33,336 bases of DNA from Halothiobacillus sp. (GCF_028710545.1 NZ_JAQTTX010000031.1:1-33336); one strand, 5' to 3'; counted from the first letter of the stretch, positions 23,358 to 32,444 are shown. Notes: generated by a model from the sequence alone, not told the origin. Made by a program: numbers and translations.

Positions 23358-25544
23358 TTAAACCGGCACAAGATTGGCATAGCTCAAGATCAGCCATTTA
23401 CTGCCCTCTATGCCGAAATTAACCAGCACCCGCGTGTTCGCACCTGATCCCTCGTGATCGATGATGGTGCCTTCGCCAAACTTGGCATGGCGCACGGCCT
23501 GACCGATACGCCAGCCCTCCTCCGTGGATTCTGGTTTGGCGGGTAACCCGGATTGCGCCCGGAACGCCTGTTGCGCTCGTGGCCGGATTTCGTCAATCAA
23601 TGCTCCGGGTAGTTCCCCCAAAAACCGCGAAGGCATCGGGAACATTTGTCGTCCATGCAAGCGGCGCGATTCGGTGCTGGTGAGGATCAGCACCTTTTGT
23701 GCCCGGGTGATGCCGACGTAACACAGTCGCCGTTCCTCTTCGAGCCGACCGGGTTCATCGATGGACATCTGGTGCGGGAAAAGCCCCTCTTCCATGCCAA
23801 CCAGAAACACGTGATCAAACTCCAGCCCCTTGGCCGCGTGCAAGGTCATCAATTGCACACAGTCTTCCCAGGCTTCACCTTGCGCATCGCCCGCGTCGAG
23901 ACTGGTTTGGCTCAAAAAGGCATCCAGCTCACTCATACCCTGTGATTCTGCCGGATCAAACACGAATCCACGCGCCGCATTGATAAGTTCGTCCAGGTTT
24001 TCGAGTTTGCTTTGCGCGCGCTCTTGATCGCGGTCCTTCTTGTGCTGCTCACGCAGACCGCTTCGATCAATGCACATGGCCACACGATCAGCCAATGTTT
24101 GTGCAGCCGTTTCGACGGCAAGCGAATCGATCAAATCAATGAATTGCCTAAAACCGCCCGATGCGCGCGGGGGAAATGATCCACTCGCCAACAGGTTTTT
24201 TGCCGCCTGCCATAATGAGGTTTCAGCCGTTCTGGCCTGATCACGCAGCGCCTGAAGGGACTTGTCGCCCAAGCCCCTTGCCGGGTTGTTGATAACCCGC
24301 TCGAAGGCCACATCATCATCGCGGTTGGCCACCAGACGAAGGTATGCCAATGCATCGCGGATTTCAGCACGGTCGAAGAATCGCAATCCACCGTAAACCC
24401 GGTAGGGCAAACCGGCACGGATCAAGGCTTCTTCAATGGCGCGAGATTGCGCATTGGCCCGATAAAGAATGGCGCATTCGCTGCGTGGAAGGCCATCCCG
24501 TACCGCCTGCTCGATTTGCTGGGTCACGAAATAGGCTTCATCCTGCTCATTGAAGGCGAGGTAGTAGCTAATCGGCTGCCCCCGCTCGCCTTCCGTCCAG
24601 AGCGTCTTGCCCAGACGCCCCTGATTGCGCGTAATGATGGCATTGGCCGCATCGAGAATATGCCCGGTCGAGCGGTAATTCTGCTCAAGCCGAACGAGAT
24701 GCGTGTTCGAGAAATCGCGGGCAAAGTCATGAATATGTTCAATTTTCGCGCCACGCCATCCATAGATGGACTGGTCATCATCACCCACGGCGAAAATACC
24801 GTTATCTTCGCCGACCAGAAGCCGAGCCCAGGCATATTGCAGGCTGTTGGTATCCTGAAACTCATCGATCAGGACTTGTCTGAACCGGCGTTGATAATGT
24901 TGACGTAATGTATCGTGATCCCTCAGTAACTCTGTGGCACGCAAGAGCAATTCGGTGAAATCGACCAATCCGCCGCGCTGACAGATATCTTCATAGGCCT
25001 GGTAGACAGGCATGATCGCATCATTCAGGTGATCGCCACTCGTCGCCAGATGTCGCGCCCGGAGCCCCTGCTCTTTCCAGCCGTTGATGAGACCTGCAAC
25101 CATGCGCGGCGGCCAACGGGCCTCATCCATATTGGCTTCACGCAGCACCCTTTTGACCAGGCGGAGTTGATCGTCCGAATCCAGAATCTGAAAGGACGGC
25201 GGCAGACTGGCTTCCTGATGGTGCATCCGCAGCAGGCGATTGGACAGGCTGTGAAAGGTGCCGACCCACAATCCACCCAGACCGGAACTTGCTGTAACGG
25301 CCTCATCCGGGCTCAGCAACGTGGACAATCGCTGGCGCATCTCACCCGCTGCCTTGTTTGTGAACGTCACCGCCAACATGCTGTGCAACGAGAGCCCCTG
25401 CTCTTCATGCAGCCAGGCCATGCGGTGGGTAAGTACGCGGGTTTTGCCTGAGCCGGCACCGGCAAGTACCAGGGTGGCCAACGAGGGGCTCGTTACGGCC
25501 TCACGTTGCGCTTCGTTCAGTGGATCGAGAATTTTATTCGTCAT
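23358..25544 (-). CDS. uvrD: DNA helicase II (UvrD)
   Basis: A 728-residue superfamily 1A 3'-5' DNA helicase acting in nucleotide excision and mismatch repair. Helicase motifs appear in order: Walker A AGAGSGKTRVLTHR (about residues 29-42), FTNKAAGEMRQRL, VGTFHSL, DEFQDTNSLQY, GDDDQSIYGWRGA, LEQNYRS, LMTLHAAKGLEFDHVFLVGMEEGLFP, and YVGITRAQ. The C-terminal WRIGQAVRHAKFGEGTIIDHEGSGANTRVLVNF segment is the Tudor-like UvrD tail, which favours UvrD over Rep. It stands alone: a terminator separates it from ccoN upstream, and it converges with the DtxR-family gene. Confidence 0.96.
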   Translation of the reverse strand: MTNKILDPLNEAQREAVTSPSLATLVLAGAGSGKTRVLTHRMAWLHEEQGLSLHSMLAVTFTNKAAGEMRQRLSTLLSPDEAVTASSGLGGLWVGTFHSLSNRLLRMHHQEASLPPSFQILDSDDQLRLVKRVLREANMDEARWPPRMVAGLINGWKEQGLRARHLATSGDHLNDAIMPVYQAYEDICQRGGLVDFTELLLRATELLRDHDTLRQHYQRRFRQVLIDEFQDTNSLQYAWARLLVGEDNGIFAVGDDDQSIYGWRGAKIEHIHDFARDFSNTHLVRLEQNYRSTGHILDAANAIITRNQGRLGKTLWTEGERGQPISYYLAFNEQDEAYFVTQQIEQAVRDGLPRSECAILYRANAQSRAIEEALIRAGLPYRVYGGLRFFDRAEIRDALAYLRLVANRDDDVAFERVINNPARGLGDKSLQALRDQARTAETSLWQAAKNLLASGSFPPRASGGFRQFIDLIDSLAVETAAQTLADRVAMCIDRSGLREQHKKDRDQERAQSKLENLDELINAARGFVFDPAESQGMSELDAFLSQTSLDAGDAQGEAWEDCVQLMTLHAAKGLEFDHVFLVGMEEGLFPHQMSIDEPGRLEEERRLCYVGITRAQKVLILTSTESRRLHGRQMFPMPSRFLGELPGALIDEIRPRAQQAFRAQSGLPAKPESTEEGWRIGQAVRHAKFGEGTIIDHEGSGANTRVLVNFGIEGSKWLILSYANLVPV

Positions 25545-25640
25545 AGGTGCAGATTGTACCGGTGATGTCGTGCTTTTTACCTGCGCTGTTGTGAATGATG
25601 GCCAATTAATTTATGTGAATTTATTTGCTGCAAATAACAA

Positions 25641-25684
25641 ACCCGGCTTTCCGATGAGGTGGTGTCCTCAAAGAAAAGCCGGGT
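25641..25684 (-). terminator. Intrinsic terminator after ccoN
   Basis: On the minus strand ACCCGGCTTT and AAAGCCGGGT pair (10 bp), with an inner GAGG/CCTC stem. TTTGTTATTT follows. It starts 36 bases after the ccoN stop. This separates ccoN from uvrD and shows that no ccoO continues the transcript. Confidence 0.75.
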
Positions 25685-25720
25685 GGTTCTGAATTTTGCG
25701 GGCGCAGTACCCGCTATTCG

Positions 25721-27181
25721 TCAATGCGATGATGCAAGACGTCCCGGTATCATCACTTCACGTTCTACTTCAGATACGCGTTCTGACACAATGGTTTTAT
25801 ACAGGTTGTAAACCATCAGAATGGTGCCACTCAAGAAGAAAGCGCCACCGATGAAACGAACGACGTAGGGAATATGCAGGAACGCGACCGTTTCAACAAA
25901 GGTATAAGCCAGATTGCCGTACTGATCGAAGGCGCGCAGCATCAAACCCTGCCCGATGCCGGAAACCCACATGGAGACGACGTACAGCACGATCCCGATG
26001 GTGGCAAGCCAGAAATGCACAAACACCAAGCGCGTGGAATACAGGCGGGTTCCCCACAGGCGAGGAACCATGTGATAGAACGAACCGAAGGTGATCATCG
26101 CTACCCAACCCAATGCGCCGGAATGTACATGGCCGATCGTCCAGTCGGTGTAATGCGAGAGTGCATTGACCGATTGCAGGGCGAGCATCGGCCCCTCGAA
26201 TGTAGCCATGCCGTAGAAGGCCAGCGCGGTAACCAGAAACAGGATAATCGGATCAGTTCGCAGTTTCTCCCAGGCACCAGACAAGGTCATGATGCCATTG
26301 ATCATCCCGCCCCATGATGGCAGCAGCAAAAGGATCGAGAAGGTGACCGATAATGAATTGATCCAGCCGGGCAATGCGGTCCATTCCAGATGGTGACCGC
26401 CAACCCACATGTACAGGAACGACAATGCCCAGAAGTGCACGATGGACAATCGATAAGAGAAGATCGGTCGTCCGGCCTGCTTGGGCACGAAGTAATACAT
26501 CATGCCGAGGAAGCCGACGGTGAGCACAAAGCCGACAATATTGTGGCCGTACCACCATTCGGTCATCGCATCCTGCGTGCCGCTGAAGACGGAATAGGAC
26601 TGCCAGACCGAATAAGGCACCTGCAAATTGTTGAAGAAGTGCAGGATAGCCGTGGCGAGAATGAATGCCATGAAGAACCAGTTGGCCACGTAAATGTGAG
26701 GCTGGGAACGGCGGCGCAGGGTGTTGGCATAGATCAGCGCATAAATGATCAGACCGATCATCATCAAAATGTTGTCCACCAGTGGATATTCGGCATATTC
26801 ACGACTCTGACTATGCCCCGCCATCAGGGCCCATGCTCCAACGAGCACCACGGCCTGCCAGGCCCAGAACATCGTGTTGAGCAGGTATTTACCGCCCCAT
26901 AAACGCGCCTGACATGTTCGCTGCACGATATAGAACGATGTGGCGATCAGCGCATTCCCGCCGAACCCCCAGATCACCGTATTGGTGTGTACCGGACGCA
27001 ATCGGCCGAAGGTGATTTCGGGCACACCGAGATTCAGGGCGGGCCAGGCCAGCTCGGCGGCAATATAGATTCCAGCAGCCATTCCGACCAATGCCCATAC
27101 CATTGAGGCAATCGTGAACATCTTGACGATGTCATAGTCGTAGAATGCGCCACTGGGCATGGTTGCGGATGATGTGCTCAT
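25721..27181 (-). CDS. ccoN: cbb3-type cytochrome c oxidase subunit I, orphan
   Basis: The catalytic heme-copper subunit of cbb3 oxidase: 486 residues and about 12 membrane helices, carrying heme b and the b3-CuB site. CcoN signatures are intact: FGRLRPVHTNTVIWGFGGNAL (low-spin heme ligand), WWYGHNIVGFVLTVGFLGMMYYFVPKQAGRP, IVHFWALSFLYMWVGGHHLEWTALPGW with the CuB histidine pair and active-site tyrosine, and HYTDWTIGHVHSGALGWVAMITFGSFYHMVPRLW. I use the ATG at 27181, preceded by GGAGGG six bases upstream. The usual partners ccoO, ccoQ and ccoP are absent; a terminator and then uvrD follow. It must either pair with subunits from elsewhere or act as an isoform, as orphan CcoN proteins of Pseudomonas aeruginosa do. 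Confidence 0.96.
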   Translation of the reverse strand: MSTSSATMPSGAFYDYDIVKMFTIASMVWALVGMAAGIYIAAELAWPALNLGVPEITFGRLRPVHTNTVIWGFGGNALIATSFYIVQRTCQARLWGGKYLLNTMFWAWQAVVLVGAWALMAGHSQSREYAEYPLVDNILMMIGLIIYALIYANTLRRRSQPHIYVANWFFMAFILATAILHFFNNLQVPYSVWQSYSVFSGTQDAMTEWWYGHNIVGFVLTVGFLGMMYYFVPKQAGRPIFSYRLSIVHFWALSFLYMWVGGHHLEWTALPGWINSLSVTFSILLLLPSWGGMINGIMTLSGAWEKLRTDPIILFLVTALAFYGMATFEGPMLALQSVNALSHYTDWTIGHVHSGALGWVAMITFGSFYHMVPRLWGTRLYSTRLVFVHFWLATIGIVLYVVSMWVSGIGQGLMLRAFDQYGNLAYTFVETVAFLHIPYVVRFIGGAFFLSGTILMVYNLYKTIVSERVSEVEREVMIPGRLASSH

Positions 27182-27452
27182 CAAATACCCTCCCAGATCT
27201 GTCAAAAAAGAGTGACTTATAAATGTCACACGATGAAACCGGATCAAACCCGAAGGCGATTCCATGTTCTGGCTTTTCCTGGACGACCTTGAACGGCCTG
27301 CGCTTTGCGCTGTTTGAATTTAAGGAACAATCAGGCGACTGTTACATTCCTGAGTATAGGCGCATTACTATTTATTAATATTGCAATATATCTATGCCGG
27401 TATTTCATGGCTTGATGAGAATGATTTTCAACTCGATTGAAATAAAGTTGAA
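27182..27452. other. ccoN upstream region
   Basis: About 270 non-coding bases between the nasR terminator and ccoN. The stretch from about 27361 to 27400 is very AT-rich. I looked for an FNR/ANR box (TTGAT-N4-ATCAA): the best site reads ATCAT-TCTC-ATCAA on the minus strand near 27413-27426, with a good right half and a poor left half. A small inverted repeat GTGAC/GTCAC (27212-27229) lies in the leader. Confidence 0.35.
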
Positions 27453-27478
27453 GAAAACGCACCCTTTTATGCGTTTTC
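27453..27478 (-). terminator. Terminator overlapping the nasR stop codon
   Basis: On the minus strand GAAAACGCA and TGCGTTTTC form a perfect 9-bp stem; the TAA stop of nasR lies in the 8-base loop. TTCAACTTTATTT follows, a broken T-run, so efficiency may be moderate. It ends the nrtABC-nasR transcript before ccoN. Confidence 0.55.
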
Positions 27479-28717
27479 CAAAATGAAGCGAGCAATATCG
27501 ATCAGTTTGGCGCCCCGTTCCATGGCCCGTTGCTGCATCAGGCGATAGGCGTCTTCTTCACTCAGCTTTTGTTTCACCATCAGTTCGCCTTTGGCGCGTT
27601 CGATGGTCTTTCGCTCACTCAGGGCGTGACGCGCGCACTCGATCTCGTCATTCATGGCTTGCAGCCTAAGCGTCTGGGCATGGAGCAGGTCAAGAATCGA
27701 GCGGCTCAACTGGCTTCCGGGCGTATCCGCTGGCGAACTCCCCAATTCAACAGCCTGAACATTGAACAACCGAGCCGTTGGGAACTCCGACGGTTCGTCT
27801 AACAACTCAAGTCGCTTGAGCAGTGCACCGTGATCTTCAAGATCACTTTGTGCCAACTCGATTTTTTCGGCACAGAGTTTGACGAGTCGCTCGGATAACT
27901 CGTCCTCCATGGTCTTCATCATGTCCATGCGTTGTGAAGCCACATCGAACCATATTTCCGCCATCTCGCTACCGACGCGCGCATCAGGCTTCGTACGTTC
28001 GGCCATCCGGCGAAGTTGATCGATCTGAACCGTGATGTCGGACTGCTCACGTTCTGACCATGCATCCGTACACTCAGGTGCAGCAAATTCGGCAAATACA
28101 TCGAGGCAGCGTCTTTGTCCTTCCTGTAAAAAATGCATCTTGTTCAGAAGTTGGGGGTCAAAATATCCCTCAACGAAGCCGACGACACCGGTGGCGCGTT
28201 CCTGCCCCGCCAACTCTTTTGACTGCATGAAATTAAACAGGGCGACGAGCGCGCTGGTGATTTGCGGATCAACCGCCGTATCAGCCGCTTCAAAAACAAC
28301 TGCCAGCAACGCATTGATTAAATGAGTAAATGACTGCATGGAGTCGGAGGCGCTCAACAGCCGATCATGCACCTTGTGGCGTAATCGCGGCAAATCATCC
28401 AGCAGGTAGACCGCCAGGGCGACGCGGTTGAGCAGACGGATTCGATCGGCATGACAGCCTGAATCGAGCTTCATCTGATCGAAACACCCCCGCAGAGCGA
28501 CTGCGGCAGACTCACTGCACTGGGAAAATTGCCTGAGTTCTCTTGCAAACTTCTGGCTGAAACCACCCAGATACAGATTGGTAAACCCCCGTTCTTTTTG
28601 CAGCGCGTGGATGGCGCGACTCACCGCGCTCACCAGTTCACTGGTGATGGCGAGATTTTGTAACGCTTGCAGCTCACCCTGCCGCGCGGCGAGCATGAAA
28701 TCGAACGCGGATGTCAT
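27467..28717 (-). CDS. nasR: NasR-type nitrate/nitrite-sensing antiterminator (NIT-ANTAR)
   Basis: The protein (about 416 residues) has a helical NIT nitrate/nitrite sensor (about residues 30-300, containing SRAIHALQKERGFTNLYLGG and GYFDPQLLNKMHFL) and a C-terminal ANTAR RNA-binding domain (about 350-410, ALSERKTIERAKGELMVKQKLSEEDAYRLMQQRAMERGAKLIDIA). In Klebsiella, NasR binds a leader hairpin of the nasF operon when nitrate or nitrite is present and prevents termination. Here it is encoded directly after nrtC, 75 bases on, and both nrtA and nirB have leaders with terminators, its likely targets. The ATG at 28717 is preceded by GGTG; a GTG at 28747 is an alternative start. Confidence 0.93.
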   Translation of the reverse strand: MTSAFDFMLAARQGELQALQNLAITSELVSAVSRAIHALQKERGFTNLYLGGFSQKFARELRQFSQCSESAAVALRGCFDQMKLDSGCHADRIRLLNRVALAVYLLDDLPRLRHKVHDRLLSASDSMQSFTHLINALLAVVFEAADTAVDPQITSALVALFNFMQSKELAGQERATGVVGFVEGYFDPQLLNKMHFLQEGQRRCLDVFAEFAAPECTDAWSEREQSDITVQIDQLRRMAERTKPDARVGSEMAEIWFDVASQRMDMMKTMEDELSERLVKLCAEKIELAQSDLEDHGALLKRLELLDEPSEFPTARLFNVQAVELGSSPADTPGSQLSRSILDLLHAQTLRLQAMNDEIECARHALSERKTIERAKGELMVKQKLSEEDAYRLMQQRAMERGAKLIDIARFILENA

Positions 28718-28792
28718 GCGTTCACCATCCGGCAAACCGAACGACACACATTGGAGATCAGGACAAACAAATCAAATACCGCCACTTGATCA

Positions 28793-29590
28793 TCAATGTG
28801 CAACCTTCCTTTGCTTTTCATACAAAAATTTAAGTACTTCATGGCGATAATGGTTGTAGGTGGGGTTGTCTGCCAAGACTAATCGGTCTCGGGGTCGGGG
28901 TAAATCGATCGTCAGAATTTCGCCCACGGTCGCCGCCGGGCCGTTGGTCATCATCACGATGCGATCCGAGAGCAAAACCGCCTCGTCGACATCGTGCGTG
29001 ATCATGATGACGGTGTTTTGCAAATCGGCCTGGATTTCCATCAGAGAATCCTGCAAGTGGGCGCGGGTGAGCGCATCCAGCGCACCGAACGGTTCATCCA
29101 TCAACATCACCTTAGGCTGCATGGCCAGCGCCCGGGCGATGCCGACCCGCTGTTTCATGCCGCCGGAGATTTCGTCGGGCCGCTTGTGCATGGCGTGATC
29201 CATGTGGACAAGCTTCATGTTGTGCTCGATCCATTCGCGCATCTCTGATTTGGATTTCTTCCCCTTGAACACCTGTTTGACGGCCAGCTCGACATTTTCA
29301 TAGGCCGTCAGCCAGGGCAGCAGCGAGTGGTTCTGGAACACCACGGCGCGCTCAGGCCCCGGCTCGGTGACTTCGCGTCCTTCGAGTATGACGCCACCGT
29401 GTGTGGCTTGATACAGGCCCGCCACGATATTGAGTACCGTGGATTTGCCGCAACCTGAGTGGCCGATCAAGGACACAAACTCACCCTTGGCTATTTTGAG
29501 ATCCACCCCGTCGAGCGCGACAAAAGGGCCCGTGGGTGTGGGAAACTCAATCGAAACCTGACTGATTTCTAGGTATGCCGTTTGATTCAT
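28793..29590 (-). CDS. nrtC: Nitrate ABC transporter ATP-binding protein
   Basis: The 265-residue ATPase of the nitrate/nitrite importer has Walker A GHSGCGKST near residue 45, signature ISGGMKQRVGIARALA, Walker B KVMLMDEPFGALD, and the H-loop MITHDVDEA. It is the short form, like Klebsiella NasD or NrtD, without the substrate-binding-like C-terminal domain of cyanobacterial NrtC. The start is the ATG at 29590, with AAGGG about eight bases before it; an open frame continues far upstream but only as an overlap of nrtB in another frame. It follows nrtB by 29 bases. Confidence 0.95.
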   Translation of the reverse strand: MNQTAYLEISQVSIEFPTPTGPFVALDGVDLKIAKGEFVSLIGHSGCGKSTVLNIVAGLYQATHGGVILEGREVTEPGPERAVVFQNHSLLPWLTAYENVELAVKQVFKGKKSKSEMREWIEHNMKLVHMDHAMHKRPDEISGGMKQRVGIARALAMQPKVMLMDEPFGALDALTRAHLQDSLMEIQADLQNTVIMITHDVDEAVLLSDRIVMMTNGPAATVGEILTIDLPRPRDRLVLADNPTYNHYRHEVLKFLYEKQRKVAH

Positions 29591-29619
29591 CACAAAACCC
29601 TTTTTTAAACAAAGATCAA

Positions 29620-30582
29620 TCAGCGTAAAACCGACTTCTTGTCCCAGGAAATCCAGCGTTGCAGCAGCAACATGGTGCGATCGAGCATGAAACCGATCAG
29701 GCCGATCACAATCACCGCCACCATGATCCGGCTCAGCGAATCGGAAGAACCGTTCTGGAACTCGTCCCAGACGAACTTGCCCAGCCCTGGGTTCTGCGCC
29801 AGCATTTCCGCGGCAATCAACACCATCCACGCGATGCTCAAAGACAGGCGCAGGCCGGTGAACATCATCGGTAACGCAGAAGGCACCACGATCTTGCGTA
29901 CATGCGTCCACCAGTTCAGCCGCAACACGCGCGACACATTCGTCAAGTCTTGCGAGATGGCCGCCACGCCCACGGCGGTGTTGATAATCGTGGGCCAGAG
30001 GCAACAGAGCAGCACCGTGATCATCGACACCAGATAGGATTTGGAGAACATCGGGTCGTTGCTGACGTATACCGCGCTGACCACAATCGTCACCAGCGGC
30101 AGCCAAGCCAATGGCGACACGGGTCTGAGAATCTGGATGATGGGATTCACCGCAGCATGCAGCCCGGCCGATAAGCCAATCGCAATGCCCAACGGTATCG
30201 CGATCAAAGAAGCCAGAATAAAACCCGAAAGCACGGTAACAAGACTGGTACCGATCTGGCTGACGAACGTCGGTTGCCCCGTGTACGGGTAAATCACCGC
30301 CTTGTAGTTCGGGTTTTGGGCCAGCAATTTGGCATTGCGCTCTTCTTGCATCTGGTAGAACTGGGCCTTTTTCTCCTGCGCTTGCTGATAATCCTGATAA
30401 AGGTTTTCAGATTGCACGGCCACCGCTTCCGGCCCCGGGAACGTGCCCAGCGACGTGTGAATGTGATCGGCCACCACGGCCCAGAGCACAAGAAACACGG
30501 CGATACCGACGACCGGCAAGCCAATCGCTTTGGCCATCTTGCGGAACAATGCGCCATCCAAAGCAAATTTACCTGTGCTCAT
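29620..30582 (-). CDS. nrtB: Nitrate ABC transporter permease
   Basis: The 320-residue inner-membrane subunit has one N-terminal helix ([20 protein letters not shown]), then an amphipathic segment rich in Q, K and E (about residues 50-90), then a core of helices with the BPD-transport EAA-type motif region [43 protein letters not shown], typical of NrtB/SsuC-type permeases. The long hydrophilic insert after the first helix is common to proteobacterial NrtB. The start overlaps the nrtA stop by four bases (ATGA). Confidence 0.95.
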   Translation of the reverse strand: MSTGKFALDGALFRKMAKAIGLPVVGIAVFLVLWAVVADHIHTSLGTFPGPEAVAVQSENLYQDYQQAQEKKAQFYQMQEERNAKLLAQNPNYKAVIYPYTGQPTFVSQIGTSLVTVLSGFILASLIAIPLGIAIGLSAGLHAAVNPIIQILRPVSPLAWLPLVTIVVSAVYVSNDPMFSKSYLVSMITVLLCCLWPTIINTAVGVAAISQDLTNVSRVLRLNWWTHVRKIVVPSALPMMFTGLRLSLSIAWMVLIAAEMLAQNPGLGKFVWDEFQNGSSDSLSRIMVAVIVIGLIGFMLDRTMLLLQRWISWDKKSVLR

Positions 30583-32039
30583 GCAGCACCTACCTTGGGC
30601 ATCTCATTCCCCTTGAAGCCAATTTTGAATTGAGCCAGATAATCATTCGGCTTGTGTGCGTCATACGTGATCTTGTCGATGAAGGTATCGGTAACAGGTT
30701 TGAAGCCGGTTTCCGTGGCAAAATCCGGGAACTGCGACGGCTTGAATTTGCCTTCGGCGATCAACGCCAGCGCGGCCTTTTGATAAATATTCGGCTTGTA
30801 CACTGATTTGGCCGTATCGAAGTACCACTGATCTGGCTTTTCTTCACCAATCTGCCCCCAACGCCGCATCTGGGTTAAAAACCAAATCGCGTCGGAATAG
30901 TAGGGATAGGTCGCGTTGTCACGGAAAAACACATTGAAATCCGGTACGGGACGCACATCGCCCTTATCGAATTCGAAGGTGCCGGTCATGGATTTGGCAA
31001 TCACGGCCTCATCCGCACCGACATATTGTGATTTGGCGAGAATTTTCACCGCTTCTTTACGGTTCGCGTTGTTATTTTCATCCAGCCAATGCCCGGCGCG
31101 AATCAGCGCCTTGACCAGACGAATGGTGGTGTTCGGATATTTTTTGGTGAATTCGTCCGTCAAGCCAAACACTTTTTCCGGATTGTTCTTCCAGATTTCA
31201 AGATCGGTGACGATCGGCACGCCGATACCCTTCATGATGGCCTGTTCGTTCCACGGCTCGCCCACGCAGTAACCGTCAATCGTGCCGGCTTGCAGGGTAG
31301 ATGGCATTTGCGGTGGCGGGGTTACTGAGAGCAATACCTGCGCATCGATCTGCCCATTGGTATCGCCATGCGCCGGATCGTAAAAACCCGGATTCAAGCC
31401 GCCTGCCGCCAACCAGTAACGCAGGTAGTAATTGTGCGTGGATACGGGGAACACCATACCCATTTTGAAGGGCTTGCCTTGCTTTTTATAATCTTCAACG
31501 ATGGGCTTGAGGTACGACGCGCTGATCGGATGAACCGGCTTGCCATCGGCCATCTTGGGTAAATTCGGCAGCATCTGCTGCCAGACGGAATTGGAAACCG
31601 TGATGGCGTTGCCATTCAAATCCATGGAAAACGGCGTGACCAGATGCGCCTTGGAGCCAAAGCCGATGGTCGCGGCCAGCGGTTGGCCTGCCAACATGTG
31701 CGCCCCGTCCAGTGAACCGCCGATCACGCCATCGAGCAATACCTTCCAGTTCGCCTGTGCCTGAAGTGAAACAAACAGGCCCTCATCCTGGAAAAACCCT
31801 TTTTCATAGGCAATAGCCAAAGGCGCCATGTCGGTCAATTTGATGAACCCGAGCGTCAACTGCGGTTTTTCTGCCGGCCCGACAGCATCCGCCGCCAGCG
31901 CCTCAGAGAACGCGCTGCGGCCGAGAACCGCGCCGACAGCCAAGGCCACGGCCGAAGCCATGAAGCGTCGTCGTCCTGTGTGCGTGCGGTCTGCTGTGGG
32001 GGAAATTTCGTGTGCGTCATTCAATTGATCTGATTTCAT
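30579..32039 (-). CDS. nrtA: Nitrate ABC transporter substrate-binding protein, Tat-exported
   Basis: The 486-residue periplasmic binding protein has a twin-arginine signal ([20 protein letters not shown], about residues 21-40). The mature part is an NrtA/NasF-type domain: [30 protein letters not shown], then [33 protein letters not shown] and [26 protein letters not shown] use the ATG at 32039, with GAGGA seven bases before it. The open frame extends to 32180, but that part is the leader carrying the sigma-54 promoter, hairpins and terminator, so the longer start cannot be right. It is the first gene of nrtABC-nasR. Confidence 0.96.
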   Translation of the reverse strand: MKSDQLNDAHEISPTADRTHTGRRRFMASAVALAVGAVLGRSAFSEALAADAVGPAEKPQLTLGFIKLTDMAPLAIAYEKGFFQDEGLFVSLQAQANWKVLLDGVIGGSLDGAHMLAGQPLAATIGFGSKAHLVTPFSMDLNGNAITVSNSVWQQMLPNLPKMADGKPVHPISASYLKPIVEDYKKQGKPFKMGMVFPVSTHNYYLRYWLAAGGLNPGFYDPAHGDTNGQIDAQVLLSVTPPPQMPSTLQAGTIDGYCVGEPWNEQAIMKGIGVPIVTDLEIWKNNPEKVFGLTDEFTKKYPNTTIRLVKALIRAGHWLDENNNANRKEAVKILAKSQYVGADEAVIAKSMTGTFEFDKGDVRPVPDFNVFFRDNATYPYYSDAIWFLTQMRRWGQIGEEKPDQWYFDTAKSVYKPNIYQKAALALIAEGKFKPSQFPDFATETGFKPVTDTFIDKITYDAHKPNDYLAQFKIGFKGNEMPKVGAA

Positions 32040-32071
32040 CGTATGGTCCTCATAAATGGTCACCGATGGGC

Positions 32072-32108
32072 AAAAAAAAACGCTCACAGAAATCCAATTC
32101 TGTGAGCG
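32072..32108 (-). terminator. Leader terminator upstream of nrtA
   Basis: On the minus strand CGCTCACAGAA and TTCTGTGAGCG form a perfect 11-bp stem with a 6-base loop, followed by nine T residues. It lies between the sigma-54 promoter and the nrtA ATG, so nrtABC expression requires read-through or antitermination. Confidence 0.9.
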
Positions 32109-32145
32109 CCGTTGCCCTTGCGCCTCGGTGACTTCATCGCCACCG
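32104..32145 (-). promoter_or_regulatory. Candidate ANTAR (NasR) RNA target in the nrtA leader
   Basis: Two adjacent hairpins precede the leader terminator. P1 (32145-32126) is CGGTGGC-GATGAA-GTCACCG, a 7-bp stem with a hexanucleotide loop. P2 (32126-32104) pairs GAG-G-CGC with GCGCTC (one bulged G) around a loop starting AAGGGC. The 3' arm of P2 covers the first five bases of the terminator's 5' arm, so P2 and the terminator exclude each other. The double hairpin and exclusion fit the known ANTAR target plan, but the P2 loop is 10 bases as I fold it, and P1 has G rather than A at loop position 1. Confidence 0.6.
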
Positions 32146-32163
32146 GGCTTGCTGTGATTTATA

Positions 32164-32180
32164 AGCAAAGGCCGTGCCAT
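32164..32180 (-). promoter_or_regulatory. Sigma-54 promoter of nrtABC-nasR
   Basis: On the minus strand TGGCACGGCCTTTGCT matches the sigma-54 consensus TGGCACG-N4-TTGCW at every fixed position, with the GG and GC elements 12 bases apart. Transcription should begin near 32153, giving a leader of about 115 bases that contains the hairpins and terminator. Confidence 0.85.
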
Positions 32181-32242
32181 AATATATAAATCTTAAATAT
32201 CAAATAGATAGTTTGGTTGATCTTCTTTCGCCCGATGATGAT

Positions 32243-32259
32243 TGCACCATCGAAGCACA
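32243..32259. promoter_or_regulatory. NtrC-like site, nrtA side
   Basis: The left half TGCACCA is an exact NtrC half-site; the right half AAGCACA matches TGGTGCA at 3 of 7. It is centred about 98 bases upstream of the predicted nrtA transcription start, a normal enhancer distance. Confidence 0.45.
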
Positions 32260-32374
32260 ACTGAACGGCCGAGATGCCTTTTCATAAGGCAAATCAAGCA
32301 GTGCTTAATTCGCCTCGTGGGCACCCCGCGTCCGTGTTCCGGTTGCCCTCGCGTGAACCATCTTTCCCCTCGTT

Positions 32375-32391
32375 TGCTTTTTTTTGGTGCA
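32375..32391. promoter_or_regulatory. NtrC-like site, nirB side
   Basis: The right half TGGTGCA is an exact NtrC half-site; the left half TGCTTTT matches TGCACCA at 3 of 7. It is centred about 88 bases upstream of the predicted nirB transcription start and mirrors the nrtA-side site. Confidence 0.45.
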
Positions 32392-32444
32392 AATAAAACC
32401 GGTAGCATCCACACAACTTATTGATAAATAAGGGACCAAGCAAG

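Larger units (their letters stand above)
32182..32430. other. Centre of the nrtA/nirB divergent control region
   Basis: No gene is supported in this stretch. It holds two exact NtrC-type half-sites (listed separately) and a small hairpin (TGCCTT/AAGGCA, near 32275-32291). It is the expected place for enhancer binding proteins serving both sigma-54 promoters. Short open frames here have no family resemblance. Confidence 0.5.

Noticed and set aside
27410-27430. FNR/ANR box upstream of ccoN
   Set aside because: Only one half-site (ATCAA) matches well; the other half matches 3 of 5, too weak to list as a site.
29591-30106. A longer N-terminus for the nitrate transporter ATPase
   Set aside because: The extension overlaps nrtB in another frame and has no homology to ABC ATPases; the ATG at 29590 has a ribosome site and gives the normal length.
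32040-32180. A longer NrtA starting upstream of 32039
   Set aside because: The extra 47 codons coincide with the sigma-54 promoter, leader hairpins and terminator, and the Tat signal would no longer be N-terminal.
32242-32424. A 60-codon plus-strand frame in the nrtA/nirB control region
   Set aside because: It has no ribosome site or family resemblance and lies across the predicted enhancer region.
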